This document shows positions 52,101 through 59,200 of a DNA stretch of 64,000 bases, piece by piece. Origin of the DNA: Fratercula arctica (Eukaryota > Chordata > Aves > Charadriiformes > Alcidae); assembly GCA_947846985.1 (NCBI GenBank), contig CANTUZ010000024.1, forward strand, positions 3,431,791 to 3,495,790, read 5' to 3'. The notes under the pieces were generated by a model. The model did not search any database, was not told the DNA's origin, and saw nothing but the letters and a program-made list of their open reading frames with translations. A program made the translations under genes and the position numbers. Every line of letters starts with the position of its first letter. Position 1 is the first letter of the stretch.

Positions 52101-55100
52101 GCTTATAAAGCACAAACCCGTGGAAAAAAGTAGAACGTAATTACAGTTATTTTCACGTGCTCTCACATGTTTATTATAGTCAGTCTTTTGTTCCCCACTG
52201 TTAATGAGCGTGGCAGGAGACACACTGCGTGTGGGTCTGCATGTCCTCCTCTTCTCTCAAGGGAGAGTCTTCTCCCTCAGGATTCTTCTTCTCTTCCTAA
52301 GGATGGAAGACTTTTCTTACCAGTGTAGCAGAATAAGGATACAAACACACCTCCACTCCCCAACTCATACAATTATTTTCACTTAAAATAAGCAACTGTT
52401 TTATTTTGCTTACAGCTCATCTCTGGGTGAAGAACTGCAGGGAGCTTATGCAGTCTTCCTACAACAAAGAACGGCTTGACCAGCCTTTGCAAGCATCTTT
52501 CTGGCTCAAGAACTTCAAAACCTCAAACGAGCGCTTCCTAAAAGAGGTTTGTAGAGCCTGCCAGGCTCTCTCGGGGGCTGCACGTTCATGTGCTTACTGT
52601 CATTGAGCACCTTGATGCGAATGCTAGGTTTGCTCATTTTTGAGAAATGCTTCGTGTATCATTGCATCCAAACCCACAAACCCTACCCTTTGCTGGAATT
52701 CATTTTTATAGAAAAAGGACTTTAAATCCCCAGTGGGGATTTCAATCCAAACAGTGGGAATGGCTGTTTGCAATGAATGCTTCTCCCGGGTTCTGCACTA
52801 GTCTTTAACGCTGGCAAAGAACCAGGAATCTTGCCGTCCAGACTTCCCTGGCCGCCTTTGCGCTACGTAGTTCCCAATCTAACCACAGTTCTCTTACCGC
52901 AGATAAAAACACAAAAGAAATACGTGTGGGGCAAACGCGAAAGCACCGAGGCAGGCAGACCGCTGGGTGAAGTGGTGGAGCAGGTAAGGAATAACAACTG
53001 CTTCTGGCTTTGTCTCGCCTTTTATTGAAGATCCCGTCATCGTGCACGTAGAACAAGTCGCTTCTAAAGATCTTACAAATAGGAGTTCTAGGAAATGGAA
53101 GGCATTTCCCTATCAACAAGGTGGCTGCAAAAAATGTTGTGGAAGATGTGATGGAAGTTGTACAGAGAACGTGGGTAGAAGCAAAAATTAGAATTTGAAA
53201 GTTCCTGTGTCTTTGATGCTCATACCTTAGACCAGATTGCTCCTTTGAAAGGAACAGACAGACTCTTCACTGTCGTTTTATCTTCCTTCCCCCTTAGAAA
53301 GGGCAGACAGTGCCCAAAGCTGCCGGCATTATACATTAGCCAGAAAACCAGGCTGAATTATGTGCCTTTTCCCACTTGAAGGGTTTAGCTCGCGTGAGAA
53401 ATGCCAGCGATGCTGTAGGGGTTGTGCTGAAAGAGATCAAGCAGCAATGTCATCTTGGCTCATTCCGACTTCTCGTGGCAGTGGACGGTGTCAACGCACT
53501 CTGGGGAAGGACTACATTAAAGAAGGAAGACAAAAGCCCCGTAAGAAGTGACCTGCTGTGGTATTTCTGCATTCCTCCTGCAAGGGAGAGCAGAGGAGGG
53601 TGTTTTGTTAATTTTTAAGTTCTATAGTAATCCCTGAAAGACATACATTTGGCTTTGCTAGCTTGGAGGGACCTGCAAAATTCATATTACGTTTTAGACC
53701 ATTTTTTACAAAAGAAAGTTCTCTCAGTAAGAGAAAAGTGCATCTACATCGTGTTACAGCAGGAAAGGTTTGGGCTGTGTAAAGTTACCAAGGCTGAATG
53801 CTGCAGTGCTAAGCAAAAGCAAAGAAAGAAATGCATCTAAAGGATGCAAGTGATCCTTCCAGTCTGATTTAAAGTAGGGGAGGGAAGTTTATGTCTCAGA
53901 TAGAAACTGCTGTCAAAAAAAGTGATACAGACGATCTTCACCAGGTTTCTCCAGAGGAGCTGACGCTTGTGTACAATCTAAGGAAGATGATGATGAACGA
54001 CTGGGTGAGTTCGGTCTGTACCTTTGGGGGTGTTATTCTCAGCAATTGAAGCTACGTGCTGATAAGCGCAATGCTACAGATCTAACGCCCCGCTGCTCCT
54101 TCAGCGAGGGAGCGATGAGCACAGTGCGACTGGTAAGGGTCAGTCTCTCATCAGTGTTTCTGGCATCGCCTGAAGAGAATAAGAACAGGTCCAATACGTA
54201 ACAATGCCGTGCCAAACTCTTCCTGAGCGAGAGGTATTTGATAACCCTTAGGACACTTCGGTTTATGATTCTTTGAACTAATGAGAACTTTTAGTTTCTA
54301 AATGTTTTGCTCTAGGAGGTCAACTCCTTCTGCTTCTTTTTCAATCCCCCGGATGCCAGTATCTCTAACAGGTAGTCTTTAGATTTAAAAGTATATAGAA
54401 AAGTCCTTTTTAAAGTTGCTTCAGTAGAAAGCCATTTATAGGTAAGAATGCCACGTTGAAGTGTCAGCCCTGGAAACACCAGCCATGTGCTCCCCGTGCT
54501 GCCCATGTACATGGAGCAGCCAGGGGTAACATAGGGAGGAGCATTACAAGAAGTCCATTATATAGAATTTTGGAATTGAAGTAACTCTAAGATCAAAGAA
54601 GGAGATCCCTCACTTGCTTCAAATCAATCCATACCTAGTTCACACATGCTATGTTTGCAGCTAAAAGGGTTTCTGATCTCCCTTTCAGAATGGAGGTGCT
54701 ATTGTGGCAACCCTCAGCCAGACCGGCTCCCTCTTCAAACCCAGTTCTGCCTATTTGCCCCAGCAGTTGCTGGGAAAGGTGAGTCACAGGCCCTTTATTT
54801 TCCCCCCTTCCACATTGGGAAACAAACAGAAATCCTGGTTTGGGAACTGCCACCTGAACATGAGCCAGCAGTGTGCCCAGGTGGCCAAGAAGGCCAACAG
54901 CACCCTGGCCTGTATCAGGGACAGCGTGGCCAGCAGGACTGGGGCAGTGACCGTCCCCCTGTGCTGGGCACTGGTGAGGCCCCACCTCGAGGGCTGTGTC
55001 CGCTTTTGGGCCCCTCACTCCAGGAAGGACATTGAGGGGCTGGAGCGTGTCCAGAGAAGGGCAACGGAGCTGGTGAGGGGTCTGGAGCACGAGTCTTGTG

Positions 55101-55963
55101 AGGAGCGGCTGAGGGAGCTGGGGGTGTTCAGCCTGGAGAGAAGGAGGCTGAGGGGAGACCTTCTCGCTCTCTGCAGCTCCCTGAAAGGAGGGGGCAGCCA
55201 GGGGGGGTTGGGCTCTTCTCCCAAGGAACAGGCCATGGGACAAGAGGAAACAGCCTCAAGTTGCTCCAGGGGAGGTTTAGGATGGATATTAGGAAAAATT
55301 TCTTCACCGAAACGGTTGTCAAGCATTGGAAGAGGCTGCCCAGGGCAGTGGTGGAGTCGCCATCCCTGGAGGTGTTTAAAAGCCGGGCAGACGCGGTGCT
55401 GAGGGACGTGGGTCAGTGGGGGTTTGGGCAGGGTTGGGGTGACGGTTGGACTCGGTGATCTGAAAGGTCCCTTCCAACCTCGCCAATTCTGTGATTCTGT
55501 AGCTGCCCTTGGCCGGGGTGACAGCCCGCACGCCCCAGCCAGACCCCGAACATCCTTACTCCGGAACGGACTCTGCCTGAGCTCGGGGGCGGCCGGGCCA
55601 CGTCCCCTCCCTTGTCGAGGATCGAGCGATGGCCGGGGAGCGGGCGGTGGCGGGGGTCTCACCCTCGCCTTTCCTTCCAGGAGGGCTTTGACGCGCTGGA
55701 CCCCTTTGTGCCCATCCCGGTCCCCAACTACAGCCCGCAGGAGTTCGAGAGCTGCTACCGCTACTACCTGGAGCGCAAGTGGCTGCAGCACGAGAAAGGT
55801 CAGCTCCCGGGGGGGGGGGGGCGGGGGGGCCGGTGTCCCCGAAGGGCCGGTGTCCCCAGCGCCCCTCTCTCCCGCAGCGCACACCGAGGACGGGAAGGAG
55901 GAGCTGCGGTTCCTGAGCGGCTCCAACCCGCGGCAGCTGGAGCGGCTGGCGGGGCCCCTCTAG
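40149..55963 (+). CDS. DAP3: DAP3, mitochondrial small-ribosomal-subunit GTPase mS29, 12 coding exons
   Basis: DAP3 (mS29) is a GTP-binding protein of the mitochondrial small ribosomal subunit, also linked to apoptosis. Coding exons are 40,149-40,190, 43,980-44,102, 50,469-50,570, 51,357-51,465, 51,905-51,997, 52,416-52,546, 52,903-52,983, 53,382-53,540, 53,945-54,004, 54,689-54,778, 55,681-55,798 and 55,878-55,963. They sum to 1,194 nt, 397 residues (human 398). The N-terminus [14 protein letters not shown] is basic and hydrophobic, like a mitochondrial targeting peptide. The P-loop GEKGTGKT is at residues 127-134 and a Walker-B-like LLVAVDG at 257-263. All phases agree. The exon 5/6 junction (counting the non-coding exon apart) has an alternative described separately. 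Confidence 0.97.
40191..43979. other. DAP3 intron 2 with one CR1
   Basis: A 3.8-kb intron. A CR1 3' end lies at 41.77-42.15 kb in sense orientation; nothing else was recognised. Confidence 0.65.
41771..42150 (+). mobile_element. CR1 LINE 3' part
   Basis: It begins at CTCCAGCCTGGAGAAGAGAA and ends CCATTCTGTGATTCTATGA. It is somewhat more diverged than the copies at 22.0 and 60.2 kb. It is in the DAP3 sense direction. Confidence 0.94.
43980..44102 (+). CDS. DAP3: DAP3 coding exon 2, residues 15-55
   Basis: It lies between TTCCATAG and GTGAGT, phase 0 at both ends. It encodes [20 protein letters not shown] and [12 protein letters not shown]. This N-terminal part is poorly conserved but matches the human exon in size and position. 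It is flanked by CR1 copies in opposite orientation. Confidence 0.93.
45085..45235 (-). repeat. MIR-like SINE fossil
   Basis: The plus strand reads ACCCAAGGTTATGCAGCAAG followed by TCAGTGATGAAACTGAGAAT, resembling the MIR reverse-complement core (CCCAAGGTCACACAGCAAG, TCAGTGGCAGAGCTGGGA). It is very diverged. Confidence 0.5.
45851..49200 (-). mobile_element. Long CR1 LINE with ORF1 end, endonuclease and reverse transcriptase, inactivated
   Basis: This is the longest transposon in the window, about 3.3 kb, antisense in DAP3 intron 3. Read on the minus strand it holds an ORF1 C-terminal piece ([20 protein letters not shown], near 48.9 kb). Next is the ORF2 endonuclease ([36 protein letters not shown]; 48.2-48.7 kb), then the linker ([20 protein letters not shown]; 47.4-48.1 kb). 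The RT follows ([20 protein letters not shown] near 47.2 kb and the catalytic FADDTKLCG near 46.7 kb), then the standard 3' end. The reading frame shifts several times between blocks, so it cannot encode an intact ORF2. The 5' limit is approximate. Confidence 0.95.
50469..50570 (+). CDS. DAP3: DAP3 coding exon 3, residues 56-89
   Basis: It lies after TTCCCAG and before GTACTT, phase 0 at both ends. It encodes [20 protein letters not shown] then [14 protein letters not shown], matching human [20 protein letters not shown]. Confidence 0.95.
50571..51356. other. DAP3 intron 4 with a CR1 RT fragment
   Basis: A 0.8-kb intron. An internal CR1 fragment lies at 51.06-51.26 kb; nothing else was recognised. 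Confidence 0.65.
51058..51255 (+). mobile_element. CR1 internal fragment from the reverse transcriptase
   Basis: In plus orientation it encodes [13 protein letters not shown] after an [21 protein letters not shown] stretch, the same RT block as in the long copy at 47.1 kb. It lacks both CR1 ends, so it is an old remnant or was cut by rearrangement. Confidence 0.88.
51357..51465 (+). CDS. DAP3: DAP3 coding exon 4, residues 90-125
   Basis: It starts after TTCTCAG and encodes [20 protein letters not shown], ending RYVI plus one base before GTATCT. This donor keeps the frame into the P-loop exon and gives RYVIYGEKG, matching human RYLLYGEKG. The GT at 51,459 would break the frame. Confidence 0.9.
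51905..51997 (+). CDS. DAP3: DAP3 coding exon 5 with the GTP-binding P-loop, residues 126-156
   Basis: It encodes Y-GEKGTGKT (Walker A, 127-134) and [20 protein letters not shown], ending one base into the next codon before GTAAAG. The acceptor at 51,903-51,904 (GTTGGAG) is chosen because it restores the conserved YGEKG. An AG 12 bases upstream (51,891-51,892) has a better pyrimidine tract and is also in frame. Confidence 0.88.
52416..52546 (+). CDS. DAP3: DAP3 coding exon 6, residues 157-200
   Basis: It lies after GCTTACAG and before GTTTGT. It encodes [20 protein letters not shown] and [15 protein letters not shown], highly conserved. The exit is phase 0. Confidence 0.96.
52903..52983 (+). 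CDS. DAP3: DAP3 coding exon 7, residues 201-227
   Basis: It lies between ACCGCAG and GTAAGG and encodes [20 protein letters not shown] then LGEVVEQ. Phase 0 at both ends. Confidence 0.96.
53382..53540 (+). CDS. DAP3: DAP3 coding exon 8 with Walker-B-like motif, residues 228-280
   Basis: It lies after ACTTGAAG and before GTAAGA. It encodes [20 protein letters not shown] and then [18 protein letters not shown]. The aspartate in LLVAVDG (about residue 262) is the expected nucleotide/metal ligand. Phase 0. Confidence 0.97.
53945..54004 (+). CDS. DAP3: DAP3 coding exon 9, residues 281-300
   Basis: It lies between TTCACCAG and GTGAGT and encodes [20 protein letters not shown]. Exactly 20 codons. 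Confidence 0.96.
54689..54778 (+). CDS. DAP3: DAP3 coding exon 10, residues 301-330
   Basis: It lies between CTTTCAG and GTGAGT and encodes [20 protein letters not shown] then [10 protein letters not shown]. Its frame stays open through the donor into the following CR1 until a stop at 55,400-55,402. Confidence 0.96.
54840..55501 (+). mobile_element. CR1 LINE filling most of DAP3 intron 11
   Basis: Sense-oriented CR1, about 660 bp, of a different 3' subfamily from most other copies (ends CCAATTCTGTGATTCTGTAG). Its RT C-terminal coding part ([40 protein letters not shown]) is uninterrupted and in the DAP3 reading frame. A near-identical 3' end lies inverted at 56,977-57,335. Confidence 0.94.
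55681..55798 (+). CDS. DAP3: DAP3 coding exon 11, residues 331-369
   Basis: It starts after TTCCAG with [20 protein letters not shown] and continues [19 protein letters not shown]. It ends one base into an alanine codon before GTCAGC. The GC content is much higher than in upstream exons. Confidence 0.97.
55799..55877 (+). other. DAP3 79-bp G-rich mini-intron
   Basis: The last DAP3 intron is only 79 nt. It begins GTCAGC, contains G runs of about 12 and 7 near 55,809-55,828, and ends CTCCCGCAG. The G runs could form a quadruplex, which in short introns can help or hinder splicing. Confidence 0.85.
55878..55963 (+). CDS. DAP3: DAP3 last coding exon, residues 370-397 and stop
   Basis: It encodes [20 protein letters not shown] then ERLAGPL and TAG at 55,961. 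The C-terminus aligns with human ([20 protein letters not shown]), with a slightly different last few residues. Confidence 0.97.
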
Positions 55964-55966
55964 CCA

Positions 55967-55972
55967 AATAAA
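55967..55972 (+). terminator. DAP3 polyadenylation signal AATAAA
   Basis: AATAAA begins four bases after the DAP3 stop. If used, the 3'UTR is only about 20-35 nt long. No other AATAAA lies before the MSTO1 start. Confidence 0.85.
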
Positions 55973-56141
55973 GGCCGCGGCGGCGGCGGCGGATCCTGCC
56001 CGGTGTCTGTGTCCGTGTCCGCGTCCGGGTCCGGGTCGGTCTCCGCCTCTCCGGGGGCGGGGCCCCACCGCTGACGCTCTTCCTGCCTGGCGGCGGCGGC
56101 GGCGGCGGCGCGCGGGAGCGATCGCGAGCGCTGTGGCGGCC
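55973..56141 (+). promoter_or_regulatory. MSTO1 promoter region in the 178-bp DAP3-MSTO1 gap
   Basis: This short CpG-dense gap holds two GGC-triplet runs (about 55,976-55,991 and 56,091-56,110), a six-base minisatellite of GTGTCC/GTCCGG type, and the GC box GGGGGCGGGGCC. There is no TATA box. The MSTO1 start is CGGCCATGGCGGG, which also resembles a YY1-type CCATGGCGG site. Confidence 0.75.
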
Positions 56142-56216
56142 ATGGCGGGGGAGGCGGTGACGCTGCAGCTGGGGCACTACGCGGGCTGCGTGGGGGCCCA
56201 CTGGTGGGGGCTGCAG
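56142..56216 (+). CDS. MSTO1: MSTO1 exon 1, residues 1-25
   Basis: The ATG in GGCCATGGCGGG is chosen over an upstream GTG. It encodes [20 protein letters not shown] then WWGLQ, the conserved misato N-terminus. Donor GTGCGG, phase 0. Confidence 0.95.
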
Positions 56217-59200
56217 GTGCGGAGGGGGGACAAGGACACAGGGAGCGGGGCGGGGGGGCCGGACACCGGGGCCAGGGCGGGCGGGGGACAACGACCCTCC
56301 GCCCTGTTCCCGGCCCCGGTTCTGACACCCTCCCGCAGGTCTCCGCCCCGCGCAGCCCCGCCGAGCTCCGCGTCTCCACCTTGCTCCGCACCGAGCGGGA
56401 GCCCCCCACGCCGCGGCTGGTGGCGCTGGAGCTGAAAGGTACCGGGGGTCGGGGCGGGGCGAAGAAGGGGGGCCGGGAGGGGACGCCCCGCCGTGACCGG
56501 GCTGTCTCGCAGGCGGTGTGGGCGAGCTGATGATGGCCGGTGGAGCGGGCACGGAGGCGGCGGTGGCCTGGTGAGTGCGGGCACGGGGGAGGGGGAGAAA
56601 CGGGGGCTGGAAGCGGGTAACGGGGACAGGAGCTGCCACCGGTTTGCGCTGTAGGAACGGGAAGGTGGCGGCCTACCTAGAGAATGGCTCTGCGCCACCG
56701 GGCGCCAGGAAGCGGACGGTGAGTATCACCGGAGCCCGGCGGGGGCATCATGGGCTCCCCCGGGGTTTCCTTCACCCGGGGCTTGGATGTCCCACCTGGG
56801 AAGGAGGAGGCGAAGCGTCGCCTAATGGCCGTACCCGGGCTTTTTCCTCAGGAAGACGCTTCCCTGGATGGAAAGGGAAGTTCCAGTTCCGCGGTTCAAG
56901 GTGTGTGGGCCTTGCGGGGCATTACTGGTTGGGTTTTATCTGGTTTGTGCTGCCACGATGGTGTTGGTTTGCTTAGAATCATAGAATCGTTATGGTTGGA
57001 AAAGACCTGGTAAGATTGAGTCCAACCATCACCCCAAACCCCCACTGACCCACGTCCCTCAGCACCGCGTCTGCCCGGCTTTTAAACACCTCCAGGGATG
57101 GCGACTCCACCACTGCCCTGGGCAGCCTCTTCCAATGCTTGACAACCGTTTCGGTGAAGAAATTTTTCCTAATATCCATCCTAAACCTCCCCTGGGGCAA
57201 CTTGAGGCCGTTTCCTCTTGTCCCATGGCCTGTTCCTTGGGAGAAGAGCCCGACCCCCCCTGGCTGCCCCCTCCTTTCAGGGAGCTGCAGAGAGCGAGAA
57301 GGTCTCCCCTCAGCCTCCTTCTCTCCAGGCTGCCTGCTAGGATTGAAGAGTTCTAGAAAGGCAGGACAAGCCCTGTGGCAGCAGGCTGATGCCGGACAAC
57401 TTGTTGGTGAACGAGCACGAGGGGAGAAGGAAAACTATGGGATAAGATTTCTTTGCTTACAGAAAGATGGATCAAAGAGTAGCAAATAGGTTAAGAAACT
57501 GGGTGAGATAAAAGAACTGTTGTTTTCTTTATTCAAGGGGATGGTCTGAGTTGAAAAGCGCTTTGCTCTTCACATCTGTCCCATTCCAGGTGCATCTCCC
57601 GCCCCTTCACGACTTGCTCTTTCCCAGGAGGTTCCCTTGGGCGGCAGCGTGCGGCTCTGGTCCGATTACCTCAATGTGCGCTTGCATCCCAAGAGCGTCT
57701 ACGTCGTCCGTCAGTACATGCATGATGGGTATGGCCTAGAGGTTCAGTTCAGAATCTGTTCTCCAGGACAGGATCTTAGTTTTGCCTTCAAGGAAGGATT
57801 AAGAAGGGATAAAATAAGCTTCCCCCCCCCCCCCCTCTTTTTTTCTTAGGGACTGTGGTTGTCTAGAAGCCTTTGGACAAGGTGAAAGTCTCCTGCAGGA
57901 TCCTGGCTGCGTAGAGGAGCTGGAAGATCGGTTGCACTTTTATGTTGAAGAGTGTGATTATCTGCAGGTTTGACAGCGTTGTCCAAACTCCTCTTTCTTT
58001 CAAGAAACTTTCTGCTCAAGATTCAGTAGAATCTCAGATGCTGCCATCATTTTACGCAGGGGTTTCAAGTCCTCTGCGACCTGCACAATGGATTCTCAGG
58101 AGTTGGTGCCAAGGTGACGGAACTGCTCTGCGACGAGTATTCAGGAAAAGGAATCCTGACCTGGGGCTTGACTCCGATCTCGAGTAACACGGGAGTAAGT
58201 AAACGATGGTGAAAAACAAGAAGTGACGCATTCGTGCCCAGTCTCAAAGAGACCGTTACATGTTTGCATTTTTGAGACTCTAACGGTTGGATTCTTTTCC
58301 CCCCAGGATTCTCAGAAGAACGTTTACAGACTGATGAACGCAGCCCTGGGAATTGCCCATCTCTCCAGCCACAGCTCGCTCTTTTGCCCCATGTCGCTCA
58401 GTGGGAGTCTGGGAATCGAGCCACAACCCCCTGTTACGTTTCCCTATGTGGACTGTGATGTACGTACCGTTCACCTGGAAACACCTACCGTGGCTGGCTT
58501 TCAGCTTGCTCAGATTTGCCACTCCCTGAAAGTGTTTTCTGCAGCTGTGTGTTTTCAGCAGTGTTTTTTCATGACGGTGTTCTGCTAAGAAGAAAAAAGC
58601 TTTTTCCTGCTTTTTCGCTGTTGGTGGAGACCCCTCCGTCAGCTTTTCGTTCCTGTAATTTTTTTCATACTTTTTAAAAAACATTTACACGTTTCCTTCT
58701 GCGCAGTCGTTCCGTTGGTGTACTGCCTTCAGTTTTGGCACTGGAGAAAAAGTGCTTTATGGCCTTATTTGTCACGCGCAGAGGTTGTAACTCCAGCCTC
58801 GCCTGAGCACGAAGAAGCTGCTGACAAGAAAACTGGCAATTTGGTAGCAAGCGGCTGCCTTGCTTAGCCAAAACCTGAAATAACTTAAATACACGCTTAA
58901 AGTATTGTTAAATACAGTATAATGTTAAACACAACCTCTATAAACATATCGTAAATTGTGCTTTTATGTTAAATATACAAAAAGCGTTTAAGGAACGGAT
59001 GAATTTAACTCCTCCCTTTTGTCTCCCTCCGCAGGCGTCACTCGCCTACCACAGCAGCGCAGTGTTGGCGGCAGCGCTGGATACCCTCACTGCTCCTTAC
59101 CGGCTCTGCGCCTCCCAGGGCTCCATGACGCACCTGGCTGAAACGCTCACCTTCTCCGGGAGAAAGGTGCGAGCAGAGGGAACAGCAGCCTCCAATCCTC

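Noticed and set aside
55800..56639. 279-codon minus-strand open frame over the DAP3/MSTO1 junction
   Set aside because: It is antisense to DAP3 and MSTO1 exons in GC-rich sequence, with no protein-like features.
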